Assembly (NCBI GenBank): GCA_947476065.1 | Contig: CANJPG010000013.1 | Span: 1 to 59,567, forward strand | Source: Fidelibacterota bacterium | Lineage (GTDB): Bacteria > Pseudomonadota > Alphaproteobacteria > Rhodospirillales > Rhodospirillaceae | Reading direction: 5' to 3' | DNA length: 59,567 bases | Part shown: piece by piece, positions 36,451 through 45,347 of the stretch | Layout of the letters: each line of letters starts with the position of its first letter | Numbering within the stretch: the first letter of the stretch is position 1 | The notes under the pieces: generated by a model | Database searches by the model: none | What the model was told of the DNA's origin: nothing | What the model saw: only the letters and a program-made list of their open reading frames with translations | Position numbers and translations under genes: made by a program

Positions 36451-37203
36451 TCAGGACTTCTTGAGCAGAAACTCGTTGTCCGGTTCGGGCAAGATGCCGG
36501 AAATCTCCAGCACCATCTTCTGCAGCACCGCACGGGTGAAGTCCTCGAGGGTCTTGATCGCCAGATAGAACGATCCCGGCCCGCCGATGACGTTGTCGCG
36601 GTAATAGGTGTCCAGATCGGGCGGGGTGGGTTGGCGCCACGACGGACGCGGCGTCATGATCGCCAGGCCATTGATCGTGATGCGGGCCTTCACCGCCTCA
36701 TCGCGGGCTTCGATGACGTTGCGGCCGAAGTCGCTGTAGCCGTCGCCGGAGACGTCAATCACGCGGCGCTGCGGCTCGAACTCGTTGGACTTGAACATCT
36801 TCACCGCGAAATCGATGCCGCCGCTGATGGAGGTGGTGCTGCCCGGTGTGTATTTCAATTTCTCCAACTCGTCGGCGAGCTGCTGGGCATCCTTCTCATT
36901 GGACAAGATTCGCCACGGGATGATCACCGTCTGATGGTAGGGGCTCGACCATTCCATGTAGGAGATCGCCACGCGTCCGATCGGGCCGCCGCGGATGGCT
37001 TGGCCGACGCGTTTGTCCCGCAAGGCATGGATGTAGCCGGCCCGCTGCGTCGTCGCTTCGGTCTCATCGACGCTCATCGAGGCATCCACAGCCAGGATCA
37101 GCGCCAGATCGACGGCCATAGGGCTGGCGGCGCGCAAGGTTGCCGGTGGCGCGAAGGCCAACAGCAACAGCGCGATTCCCCAATATCTCACCTTAAAGAT
37201 CAT
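36451..37203 (-). CDS. Exported DUF1194 (vWA-like) protein
   Basis: 250 aa. Signal peptide MIFKVRYWGIALLLLAFAPP...LRAAS (about 1-27). The mature part has a von Willebrand A-like fold with MIDAS-type ILAVDASMSVDETE (about 37), SISGGIDFAVKMF (about 125) and VIDVSGDGYSDFGRN (about 148). DUF1194 proteins are periplasmic and uncharacterised, probably metal-dependent binders. It is upstream of and coupled to the yaiI-like gene. It is divergent from the LysR gene. Confidence 0.92.
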   Translation of the reverse strand: MIFKVRYWGIALLLLAFAPPATLRAASPMAVDLALILAVDASMSVDETEATTQRAGYIHALRDKRVGQAIRGGPIGRVAISYMEWSSPYHQTVIIPWRILSNEKDAQQLADELEKLKYTPGSTTSISGGIDFAVKMFKSNEFEPQRRVIDVSGDGYSDFGRNVIEARDEAVKARITINGLAIMTPRPSWRQPTPPDLDTYYRDNVIGGPGSFYLAIKTLEDFTRAVLQKMVLEISGILPEPDNEFLLKKS

Positions 37204-37363
37204 GTGTGATCCGTTGAATTCCTGACCGCGTTGGTTTAGCGGAACTTTTGGCCGATTGGTAGCCCTGGAGGCCCCCCGCCAAAGCGCCTAAACTATAGCG
37301 CTTTTATATGTCGGGCGCCGCTGTGCAAAGGGTGTCCCGGAATAGCGATAGGTGCGTGCCGTT

Positions 37364-38317
37364 ATGACGTCGCCCGAGCGTCTGCCAGTGCCCGACTCTG
37401 CCACGTCCGGCTCCAGCCTGCTGCGCCGGCTGGATCTGACCACCCTGCAGCTGTTTGTGGCCGTGGCCGAAGAAAGCACGCTGACCAAGGCCGCAGCAAG
37501 GGCCGGCATCGCGGCTTCGGCGGCCAGCAAGCGCCTAGCTGACTTGGAACTGGACCTCGACATCGCACTATTCACCCGCCACGCCAAGGGCATGCAACTG
37601 ACGCCGGCGGGGGATACCTTATTGGTGCATGCGCGGCGGATGCTGCTCAACGTGGCGATGATCGGCGTGGAGCTGGGTGAATATCGCCAGGGCGTGCGCG
37701 GCCATATCCGTATGCTGGCCAATCTCTCGGCCGTGGTCGCATTCTTACCCGAAGATTTGCAGTCCTTTTTTGCAGCCCACAGTGATCTGCGCATCGAGCT
37801 GGAGGAGCGCCCCTCCGACCGCGTCGTCAAAGGCATCGTCGACGGCTGGGCGGAAATCGGCATTTGCTCACGTGACGCCGACCTGATGAATCTCAATGCC
37901 ACAGTGTATCGGCGCGATGAGCTGGTGGTGCTGATGCGCCCCGACCATGTGCTCGCGCGCAACACACCCATCGCCTATGCCGACACGCTCGCATTCGAGC
38001 AAATAAGCCTGCACGCCGAGAGTTCGATTTTCACGCGCTCGCGCATCGCGGCGCGCGATGCCGGCCGGCCGCTAAAGCGCCGGATTCATGTGCCGGGTTT
38101 CGATGCTATTTGCCGCACCGTCCAGGCCGATCTGGGCATCGCGCTAATTCCGGCGCCGGTGTTTGAAATTCTCGGCCGGCCCCTGAGGCTGCATGCCGAG
38201 CGCTTGACCGACAGCTGGGCGCGCCGCGAGCTGGTTCTGATCACCGCTGACGAAGCACAGCTGTCCTCGGCGGCGAAACTCCTACGCGATCACCTGCTGT
38301 CGCGCGCGCCCAGATAG
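37364..38317 (+). CDS. LysR-family transcriptional regulator
   Basis: 317 aa. N-terminal HTH: LDLTTLQLFVAVAEESTLTKAAARAGIAASAASKRLADLE in stretches over about 24-65, followed by the linker helix and LTPAGDTLLVHARRML. The C-terminal LysR substrate domain covers about 90-300. It sits 113 nt upstream of the CoA-transferase gene on the same strand and is the likely regulator of the CoA-transferase/HMG-CoA lyase/MFS module. GTG 37352 is an alternative start four codons earlier. Confidence 0.93.
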   Translation: MTSPERLPVPDSATSGSSLLRRLDLTTLQLFVAVAEESTLTKAAARAGIAASAASKRLADLELDLDIALFTRHAKGMQLTPAGDTLLVHARRMLLNVAMIGVELGEYRQGVRGHIRMLANLSAVVAFLPEDLQSFFAAHSDLRIELEERPSDRVVKGIVDGWAEIGICSRDADLMNLNATVYRRDELVVLMRPDHVLARNTPIAYADTLAFEQISLHAESSIFTRSRIAARDAGRPLKRRIHVPGFDAICRTVQADLGIALIPAPVFEILGRPLRLHAERLTDSWARRELVLITADEAQLSSAAKLLRDHLLSRAPR

Positions 38318-38430
38318 TGTGGCCCCAAAGCACGTTCGCCAACGACGAACACGGCTTATCGAGACAGGGTTGGCCGCCGGGGCGGCGTCTCGCCTAGCAT
38401 CGGGCCTCTCTGGGAGGAGACCCAAGGTCT

Positions 38431-39624
38431 ATGAGTGGCCCGCTGGTAGGTATTCGCGTTCTTGAACTCGGCACGCTGATCGCAGCGCCTTTCGCTGCGC
38501 GCATGCTCGCTGAATTCGGCGCCGAGGTCATCAAGGTTGAATCGCCGCAAGACGGCGACCCTTTGCGCAACTGGCGCCATCTCCACGACGGCACGTCGCT
38601 ATGGTGGTACTTGCAGGCGCGCAACAAGAAATCCATCGCCGTCGATATGAAATCGCCCGACGGCGTCGAAGTGATCAAGCGCCTGGCAACATCGGCGGAT
38701 GTCGTCATCGAGAACTTCCGCCCGGGTGCGCTGGAAAAACTCGGCCTCGGCTGGGAGACGCTGCACGCCTTGAACCCGAATCTCGTGATGGTGCGCATTT
38801 CGGGTTACGGGCAAACCGGCCCCTATCGCAACCGCCCGGGCTTCGGCGCCATCGGCGAGGCCATGGGCGGCTTGCGCTACATCACCGGCGAGCCCGGCCG
38901 CCCGCCGCCGCGTGTGGGCGTGAGCATTGGTGACTCGCTGGCCTCGCTTCACGGCGTCATCGGCGCGCTGATGGCGCTGCTGCGTGTGAAAAGCGGTGGT
39001 GGCGGCGGCCAGGTGGTCGACGTCTCGCTGGTCGAAAGCGTGTTCAACCTCATGGAAAGCATGGTGCCGGAATACGATCTGTTCGGCACGGTGCGTGAAC
39101 GTACGGGTGGGTCGCTGCCGGGAATCAGTCCCTCGAACACTTACGCCGCCTCTGACGGCGGCTATGTCGTAATCGCCGGCAACAGCGATCCCATTTTCCG
39201 CCGTCTGATGAAAGCCATTGGGCGCGATGACCTAGGCAACGACACGTCGCTGCACAGCAATCAGGGCCGCGTGAAGCGCAACGGCGAAATCGACGGCGCC
39301 ATCGCCGCCTGGGCGCAGCGTTACACGACGGACGAAGTGGTCAGCGCGCTGGAAGCGGCCGAGGTGCCCGCCGGGCGTCTCTATTCGGTGGCCGATATCG
39401 TCGCCGACCCGCACTATCAGGCCCGCGGCATGATTCAGCAGATGACGCTTCCCGACGGCGTGGCGATCCGGGCCCCCGGGATCGTGCCGAAGCTGTCCGA
39501 GACTCCGGGCGAAATTAAATGGCCCGGGCCCAAGCTGGGCGAACACAGTGACGCTGTGCTGACGGACCTCGGCTATAGTGCCGGCGAGATCGCCGCCCTC
39601 AAAACCAGCGGAGCCATACGATGA
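38431..39624 (+). CDS. CaiB/BaiF-type (class III) CoA-transferase
   Basis: 397 aa. Family pattern from the start: GIRVLELGTLIAAPFAARMLAEFGAEVIKVE, then RNKKSIAVDMK, FRPGALEKLGLGWE and IRISGYGQTGPY-like RISGYGQTGPYRNRPGF. The catalytic Asp is probably in VSIGDSLASLHGV (about 169). It moves CoA between carboxylic acids, typically from succinyl-CoA to the substrate to be degraded. It overlaps the HMG-CoA lyase gene by 4 nt (ATGA), so activation and cleavage are made together. AAGG precedes the ATG. Confidence 0.95.
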   Translation: MSGPLVGIRVLELGTLIAAPFAARMLAEFGAEVIKVESPQDGDPLRNWRHLHDGTSLWWYLQARNKKSIAVDMKSPDGVEVIKRLATSADVVIENFRPGALEKLGLGWETLHALNPNLVMVRISGYGQTGPYRNRPGFGAIGEAMGGLRYITGEPGRPPPRVGVSIGDSLASLHGVIGALMALLRVKSGGGGGQVVDVSLVESVFNLMESMVPEYDLFGTVRERTGGSLPGISPSNTYAASDGGYVVIAGNSDPIFRRLMKAIGRDDLGNDTSLHSNQGRVKRNGEIDGAIAAWAQRYTTDEVVSALEAAEVPAGRLYSVADIVADPHYQARGMIQQMTLPDGVAIRAPGIVPKLSETPGEIKWPGPKLGEHSDAVLTDLGYSAGEIAALKTSGAIR

Positions 39625-40550
39625 GCGCAGTCGACATCATCATCCAGGAAGTGGCCCCCCGCGATGGTCTGCAGATCGAGCCGACATGGGTCTCGACCGA
39701 TGACAAGGTGCGCCTGATCGATGCCTTCTCGACCATGGGCTTCACGCGGATAGAAGTGAGTTCGTTCGTGTCGCCGAAAGCGGTGCCGGCTTTGCGCGAT
39801 GCCGCGGACGTTTTTTCGCGCATCCGGCGTATGCCGGGCATCATCTACACGGCGCTGGTGCCCAATCTGCGCGGTGCCGAAAACGCGCTGGCCGCCGACG
39901 CCGACGAACTCAACATGGTCATGTCGGCAAGCGAAACCCATAACATGGCGAATGTGCGCATGACGGGGGCCGACTCCTTCCGCAGCTTTGCCGAGATCGC
40001 CAAAGCCGCCAAGACCGCGGGCGTTCTTCTCAATGGCACCGTAGCGACGACTTTCGGTTGTCCCTTTGAGGGCCGCCAGTCGCCAGAACGTGTGATCGAT
40101 CTGGTGCGCCGATATCTCGACCTGGGTGTCGATGGCATTACCCTGGCCGACACCACCGGCATGGCCAATCCGAAGCAAGTAGCTTCTCTCGTCGAGCGAG
40201 TGCTGGCGCTGATCCCGGCGTCGGGGTTGTCGCTGCATTTCCACAATACGCGCGGGCTCGGCCTGGCCAACGTTATCGCCGCTTATGATGTCGGCGCGCG
40301 ACGCTTCGATTCGGCGCTGGGCGGTCTCGGCGGCTGTCCCTTCGCGCCGGGGGCCTCGGGTAACATCTGTACCGAGGACGTGGTCAACATGGCCCATGAC
40401 CTGGGCCTTAAGACGGGACTTGACTTGGCGAGCCTCATCGCGCTGTCTCGTACCCTGCCGGCCTTGTTAGGACACGACGTACCGGGGCAGGTCATGAAGG
40501 CGGGGAGAACGTTGGACCTTCATCCGAAACCGGTGCTTGTAAGGGCTTAA
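39621..40550 (+). CDS. Hydroxymethylglutaryl-CoA lyase-like protein
   Basis: 309 aa TIM-barrel lyase. VAPRDGLQIEPTWV (active-site Arg-Asp, about 12), LADTTGMANP (about 177), metal-binding HFHNTRGLGLAN (about 203) and the family signature GLGGCPFAPGASGN with the catalytic Cys (about 234) are all intact. It cleaves HMG-CoA to acetoacetate and acetyl-CoA; related enzymes split citramalyl-type CoA esters. With the upstream CoA-transferase and downstream transporter it suggests catabolism of a branched dicarboxylic acid. Confidence 0.93.
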   Translation: MSAVDIIIQEVAPRDGLQIEPTWVSTDDKVRLIDAFSTMGFTRIEVSSFVSPKAVPALRDAADVFSRIRRMPGIIYTALVPNLRGAENALAADADELNMVMSASETHNMANVRMTGADSFRSFAEIAKAAKTAGVLLNGTVATTFGCPFEGRQSPERVIDLVRRYLDLGVDGITLADTTGMANPKQVASLVERVLALIPASGLSLHFHNTRGLGLANVIAAYDVGARRFDSALGGLGGCPFAPGASGNICTEDVVNMAHDLGLKTGLDLASLIALSRTLPALLGHDVPGQVMKAGRTLDLHPKPVLVRA

Positions 40551-40597
40551 ACGCGCCTTACCGTCCGGGGCTGAAAGCGACATTGGGGAGAGCAGTT

Positions 40598-41929
40598 TTG
40601 GACAGCACAATTTCCGTCTCCGCGGCATCTGCGCGCGCGGCCGAAAGTTCGGCGGTCGTGCGCAAGGCGGTGTGGCGGCTGATGCCGCTGATCTTCATCT
40701 GCTATTTCTTCGCCTTCTTCGACCGCATCAACATCAGTTTCGCCAAGACGGCGCTGACAGTCGACCTCGGCATCAGCAACACGGCCTATGGCCTGGGTGC
40801 CAGCCTGTTCACTATCGGCTATGTGCTGTTCGAAGTGCCCAGCAACATGATCCTGTTCCGCGTCGGCACGCGCCAGTGGATCGCGCGCATCATGATCAGC
40901 TGGGGTCTCGCCACCGCGGCCATGATCTTCGTCACCACCGAATGGCAGTTCTATGGCCTGCGCTTCCTGATCGGTTCGCTGGAAGCCGGTTTCTCACCCG
41001 GCATCATCTATTACATGACGACGTGGTTCCCGACGTCCTATCGCGGCCGCTCGACGTCTTATTTGTTCCTCGCCCAGGCCTTCTCGGGAATGGTCGGCGG
41101 ACCCCTGGCCGGCACCTTGCTCACCTATATGGACGGTGTCGGCGGACACGAGGGCTGGCACTGGATGTTCATGTTCGGCGGATTGCCTTGCATCGTGCTC
41201 GGCGTCGTTGTTTTCAAATTCCTCGATAACCGCATCGAAGACGCCAAGTGGCTATCCGCTGACGAAAAGAAACAACTGCTTGCCGCCATCGACCGCACGC
41301 CGCAGACCGGCCGTGGGCATTCGCTGTTGGGCGCTCTGAAAACTCCGGGCTTCCTGACCCTGGCCGTCGTTTACTTCATGATCCAGATGGCGTCGTACGG
41401 GCTTAACTTCTGGGCGCCGGATCTGATTAAAACTGCGGGCGGCGGCAACTACCTCGTCGTCGGCGCGCTGACCGCAATACCTTACGTCTTCGGCGCCATC
41501 ACGATGGTGATGATCGGCCGCCACGCCGACGCTACCGGCAATAGACGGTATTATTCGATGGCCTGTTTGTTCGCCGGCTTCGTCGGCTTTACTGCTTCCG
41601 CCTACTTCAGCCACGACGTGACGATCCTCGTCATCGCCCTTACGATTATCGGCTGCGGCATCGTTGGCGGCATGCCGACGTTCTGGGCTATGCCGCCCAA
41701 ACTGGTGGTGGGGGCGGGTGCCGCCGGCGGCATTGCGCTGATCAATACGCTGGGGCAGGTCGGCGGCATCGTAAGCCCGATCATGGTGGGCAGCATCAAG
41801 GATTGGACGGGAAGCGCCTCGCCTGCGCTGTACGTCATCGGCGGGCTATGTCTGCTGGCGTGCATCATCCTGGGTCTTTTCTCATCACCCCAGCTCAAGG
41901 CCAACGACCGTGAGCTCGACCGCATATGA
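40598..41929 (+). CDS. MFS transporter, anion:cation symporter (ACS) type
   Basis: 443 aa, 12 TM helices. The first TM with LMPLIFICYFFAFFDRINISFAK and motif NTAYGLGASLFTIGYVLFEVPSNM in stretches match organic-acid symporters such as phthalate, tartrate or glucarate carriers. A central cytosolic loop lies at about 210-240. Start TTG 40598 has GGGGAG 7 nt upstream; no ATG is suitably placed. It is encoded 47 nt after the lyase gene and probably imports the substrate of the CoA-transferase/lyase pair. Confidence 0.9.
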   Translation: MDSTISVSAASARAAESSAVVRKAVWRLMPLIFICYFFAFFDRINISFAKTALTVDLGISNTAYGLGASLFTIGYVLFEVPSNMILFRVGTRQWIARIMISWGLATAAMIFVTTEWQFYGLRFLIGSLEAGFSPGIIYYMTTWFPTSYRGRSTSYLFLAQAFSGMVGGPLAGTLLTYMDGVGGHEGWHWMFMFGGLPCIVLGVVVFKFLDNRIEDAKWLSADEKKQLLAAIDRTPQTGRGHSLLGALKTPGFLTLAVVYFMIQMASYGLNFWAPDLIKTAGGGNYLVVGALTAIPYVFGAITMVMIGRHADATGNRRYYSMACLFAGFVGFTASAYFSHDVTILVIALTIIGCGIVGGMPTFWAMPPKLVVGAGAAGGIALINTLGQVGGIVSPIMVGSIKDWTGSASPALYVIGGLCLLACIILGLFSSPQLKANDRELDRI

Positions 41930-41941
41930 CCGCGGCGGCCT

Positions 41942-42733
41942 ATGAGCGATAGGCTTTCGCGCGCCGAGCGACGCAACCTGCAGCGCCTAGACGCCGAGAT
42001 CCTGCCGCGGCCTCTGCCGATGACCCAGGACCCGCGCCCGGTTGCCGCGCATATCCGCCATGTCGTCAAGCTGCTGCGCACGCCGCAAAGCAAGTCGCCA
42101 TGCTCGGACGCCATCGCCCACGTCACCGGCCTGTTCGACCGCACGGTTCCCGAGCCCGCCAACAGAATGATCGCCTGCAGCAAAGGCTGCTCTTACTGCT
42201 GTACGCAGATGGTGGTTCTGACCGCACCCGAAGCCTTTTTTGTCGCCGCCCAAATTCGCCACAAAAAGCAAACCGTCGCTGCCATCCTCGAAGCCGCAGC
42301 GCAAGTCGGCGCGCTGTCCCTGGACGAGCGTTTGAAAGCCAAGGTGTTTTGTCCGCTGCTGGAGAACGCGCTGTGCTCGATTTATGCCGCGCGTCCGCTG
42401 GGCTGCCATGGCTTTGTCTCGACCAACCTCGACGCGTGCCTTGCGACCTTCACGCGTGGCGAAGCCGCCACTACCAGCATGCCCAGCGACACGATCAATG
42501 TGCTGTATGCCGTGCGCATGCTGCTGACGGCCGCGCTGCGGCTCGCCAGCCTCGATCACGCACACTATGAAATGCTGAGTGCGCTGGCCGCGATCCTGAC
42601 CCAAGAAAACGCCGAAGCGCGCTGGCTGGCCGGTGAGAACATTCTGGCGGCGGTGCAGCCCGGCCCGCCGGCGCCGGCGCAATTCGAGCAGGTCATCAGC
42701 CAGCTGGTGGCTTTCACTGCGCCAACGGTTTAA
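41942..42733 (+). CDS. YkgJ-type CxxCxxCC cysteine-cluster protein
   Basis: 263 aa. The motif CSKGCSYCC (about 80) with later Cys residues in VFCPLLENALCSIYAARPLGC (about 138-158) matches the YkgJ/UPF0153 family, thought to bind zinc or an Fe-S cluster. The function is unknown. It starts 12 nt after the MFS stop and may be the last gene of that operon. Its TAA overlaps the stop of the convergent cupin gene. Confidence 0.88.
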   Translation: MSDRLSRAERRNLQRLDAEILPRPLPMTQDPRPVAAHIRHVVKLLRTPQSKSPCSDAIAHVTGLFDRTVPEPANRMIACSKGCSYCCTQMVVLTAPEAFFVAAQIRHKKQTVAAILEAAAQVGALSLDERLKAKVFCPLLENALCSIYAARPLGCHGFVSTNLDACLATFTRGEAATTSMPSDTINVLYAVRMLLTAALRLASLDHAHYEMLSALAAILTQENAEARWLAGENILAAVQPGPPAPAQFEQVISQLVAFTAPTV

Positions 42734-43248
42734 CGCTTCTCCGAGGGATGCCGGTGCACCGGATCGACCCATAAAACCGTCTCGGGCTTTTCGATGGGCT
42801 CGATTTCCAGATTAATCGCCACGGCTTCGTTGTCGCTGCGCACCAGGACGCATTCCAGCGTCTCGTCGGTACTCGCATTGATTTCCTGATGCGGCACGAA
42901 GGGCGGCACGAAGATAAAGTCGCCAGGCCCGGCTTCGGCGGTGAACTCGAGCTTCGCGCCCCAGCGCATGCGTGCACGGCCCTTGACCACATAGATCACG
43001 CTTTCCAGGTGGCCATGGTGATGGGCGCCGGTCTTGGCATTGGGGTGAATGTGCACGGTGCCGGCCCAGATTTTTTGCGCACCGACACGGGCCAGGTTGA
43101 TAGCGGCGGCCCGGTTCATGCCCGGTGTTTGGGCGGTGTTGGGATCCAGCTGGTCGCCGGGTATCACTTTGACGCCGTGAATTTTCCAATCGACGTCTTC
43201 GCCATGGGCGCCGAGCGGTTCGTGGGAATGGTCGTGATCGCCGTGCAT
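42730..43248 (-). CDS. Cupin-domain protein with His-rich N-terminus
   Basis: 172 aa, cytosolic. The N-terminus MHGDHDHSHEPLGAHGED is rich in potential metal ligands. The cupin core has HIHPNAKTGAHHHGHLESVIYVVKG (split: TGAHHHGHLESVIYVVKG), giving the HxH...E set, then the second motif GPGDFIFVPPFVPHQEIN with its His. It may be a dioxygenase, isomerase or binding protein; the substrate is unknown. ATG 43248 is used; an upstream frame to 43320 adds residues that overlap the divergent promoter region. Confidence 0.88.
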   Translation of the reverse strand: MHGDHDHSHEPLGAHGEDVDWKIHGVKVIPGDQLDPNTAQTPGMNRAAAINLARVGAQKIWAGTVHIHPNAKTGAHHHGHLESVIYVVKGRARMRWGAKLEFTAEAGPGDFIFVPPFVPHQEINASTDETLECVLVRSDNEAVAINLEIEPIEKPETVLWVDPVHRHPSEKR

Positions 43249-43347
43249 TGTTGTCTTCCGCTTTTTACAATCATACGCCAGAAGAGGGCTGCCACCAGTC
43301 GGTTTTGAGGTATTCTTCATCTCCGGGAAAGCCGTGGGGACCCTGCT

Positions 43348-44712
43348 ATGCGGATGTTGTTGGCTTGGTGTTTACTGGTTCTTGCAGCGCTGCCTGCACA
43401 CAGCGCCGAAAGCAACATGGTTCTCATAAATGGCACGGTCGTCGCTCCGGATCGGGTGATCGCCAACGGCTGGGTTGCCGTTGAGAACAGCAAGATCACC
43501 GCCGTATCGGCGACAAAGCCCGTGATTGCCGGCGCCCGCGAGCTGATCACCAAGGACATTATTTTCCCGGGCTTCATCGACCTGCATAACCATCCGTTCT
43601 ATGCGGTATTCCCCCGCTGGACGCCGCCGCGGGTGTTTGCCAACCGCTATCAGTGGCGCGGTCTGGCTGAATACAACACGACCATTCAGACGCCCGAAGG
43701 CAAACTGGTGGAGAAGAATTTCTGCGACATCGATGCCTATGTGGAACTGAAGGCGCTGATGGGGGGCACCACCTCGATCCTCGGCGTCTTCCAGCCGGCG
43801 GATGCCCCCAGGATCGAGCCTTGTATCGCGGGTCTTGCGCGCAACCTCGATTGGGCCTCGGGCTTTCACGGTTCGCCCCTGGGACAAGAACGCGCTGTCA
43901 ATGTGCTGGGCGTCAAACCCTTCGATCAGAAGCTGTCGGAAGGCGCCATGGCCCAGTTTCGCACCGGCAACCTCGATCTCGCTGCCGTGCATCTCGCCGA
44001 AGGCCAGCGCAATGACCCCGAGACCAAAGCCGAATTCGCCATGTTCGAGAGCCTGGGTTTGCTGGGCAACAAGAGCGCTGTCATCCACGGCGTTGCGCTG
44101 ACCGAACCAGAGTTCGGCAAAATGGCGTCGGCGGGTACGTCGTTCATCTGGTCGCCGCGCAGCAACGTCGTGCTTTACGGCGAGACTGCCGACGTGGCGG
44201 CGGCCCTGCGCCAGAAGGTGCTGGTGGCGCTGGCGCCCGACTGGTCGCCGACGGGCAGCGTCAATATGCTGGGCGAGGTGGGCTATGCCCGCACCGTTGC
44301 TGACCACCAGTTCGCCGGACTAATTTCCGGCAAGCAACTGTTTGAAATGGCGACCGTAATCCCGGCGCGCATCGCCAAGATCGACGACAAAGTCGGAAGC
44401 CTCAAAGCCGGCCTCTATGCCGATCTGTTCCTGCTGCGCAGCGACGCGAGCGATGCCTATGACGCGCTCGCCAAAGCCAAACCTCAGGACATCACGCTGA
44501 CCATGGTCGGCGGTATGCCGCTGTATGGCAGCGCGGCCCATCTCGCGACCCTGGGGCTGAAGGAGGCCGAACCCGTCAAAGTCTGCGGGACCGATATGGC
44601 CGTGAATGGCCCAGCCCTGGGCATTGGCGGCCTGGCCGGCACGGCGGCCCGGCTACGTAAGGCCCTGGCCGGCGAAAAGGCCACCCTGGCTGGCCTTGTG
44701 GAATGCCCGTGA
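43348..44712 (+). CDS. Exported amidohydrolase-family protein
   Basis: 454 aa. Signal peptide MRMLLAWCLLVLAALPAHSA. The N-terminal beta region (NMVLINGTVVAPDRVIANGWV) is followed by the metal site FPGFIDLHNHPF (HxH, about 74), then VHLAEGQ (about 215), VIHGVAL (about 248) and the metal Asp in ALAPDWSPTG (about 297). It belongs to the ATZ/TRZ-type cyclic amidohydrolases that remove amino or chloro groups or hydrolyse imino rings. Export is unusual for the group. It precedes iorAB by 158 nt and may act on N-heterocycles (inference). Confidence 0.9.
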   Translation: MRMLLAWCLLVLAALPAHSAESNMVLINGTVVAPDRVIANGWVAVENSKITAVSATKPVIAGARELITKDIIFPGFIDLHNHPFYAVFPRWTPPRVFANRYQWRGLAEYNTTIQTPEGKLVEKNFCDIDAYVELKALMGGTTSILGVFQPADAPRIEPCIAGLARNLDWASGFHGSPLGQERAVNVLGVKPFDQKLSEGAMAQFRTGNLDLAAVHLAEGQRNDPETKAEFAMFESLGLLGNKSAVIHGVALTEPEFGKMASAGTSFIWSPRSNVVLYGETADVAAALRQKVLVALAPDWSPTGSVNMLGEVGYARTVADHQFAGLISGKQLFEMATVIPARIAKIDDKVGSLKAGLYADLFLLRSDASDAYDALAKAKPQDITLTMVGGMPLYGSAAHLATLGLKEAEPVKVCGTDMAVNGPALGIGGLAGTAARLRKALAGEKATLAGLVECP

Positions 44713-44780
44713 GGGTCCAAACTGGGCAATTGTAACTGCGCGATTACCAGGGGGGACTCCATCCGGTGGGCGGAAAATGA

Positions 44781-44826
44781 TATAATGCTCCACCTTTCCC
44801 GGCCGCCATCCATGCATGGGGGCCGG
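44781..44826 (+). promoter_or_regulatory. -10 TATAAT and leader hairpin before iorA
   Basis: A perfect TATAAT at 44781-44786 lies 85 nt before the iorA ATG, but no clear -35 is seen 17 nt upstream. The predicted leader has an inverted repeat CCGGCC (44799-44804) / GGCCGG (44821-44826) that encloses the palindrome CCATGCATGG (44810-44819). Role unknown; it does not resemble the published Moco riboswitch. Confidence 0.4.
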
Positions 44827-44870
44827 TGTTTCCCATCAGGTGCGGCACCGCTTTCTGACTCGGAGGAACC

Positions 44871-45344
44871 ATGGCTATCTCACTCACCGTAAATGGCACG
44901 ACTCATACCGTCGATGTCGATGAAGCAACGCCCCTCTTGTGGGTCTTGCGCGATGTGCTCGATCTCAAGGGATCGAAATACGGCTGCGGCTCGGGTCTGT
45001 GCGGCGCCTGCACCGTGCATATCAACGGCGTGGCGACGCGCTCCTGCGTGACGCCGGTCGCCGGTGTCGGCGACAGTGCCGTCACCACCATCGAGGGCAT
45101 CAGTCAGAACCCCATCGGGCAAAAAGTTCAGGAAGCCTGGCTCGAGATCGACGTCGCCCAGTGCGGCTACTGCCAGGCCGGCCAGATCATGTCGGCCACG
45201 GCGCTATTGGAAAAAACGCCCAAGCCCACCGACGCCGACATCGACATGCACATGAGCGGCAACATCTGCCGCTGTGCCACCTACAATCGCATTCGCACGG
45301 CCATCAAGGCGGCCGCCGGCGAACCCGTGAAGAAGGAGGCCTAG
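44871..45344 (+). CDS. iorA: Isoquinoline 1-oxidoreductase-type small subunit (2Fe-2S)
   Basis: 157 aa. First 2Fe-2S cluster CGSGLCGACTVHINGVATRSC (about 40-60, one residue string kept short here: CGSGLCGAC) and second cluster CGYCQAGQIM (about 103) with CRCATY (about 141). The CQAG form and the missing FAD subunit are typical of the IorA group, which delivers electrons to a cytochrome or other carrier in the periplasm. GGAGG precedes the ATG. The gap to iorB is 3 nt. Confidence 0.92.
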   Translation: MAISLTVNGTTHTVDVDEATPLLWVLRDVLDLKGSKYGCGSGLCGACTVHINGVATRSCVTPVAGVGDSAVTTIEGISQNPIGQKVQEAWLEIDVAQCGYCQAGQIMSATALLEKTPKPTDADIDMHMSGNICRCATYNRIRTAIKAAAGEPVKKEA

Positions 45345-45347
45345 GTC

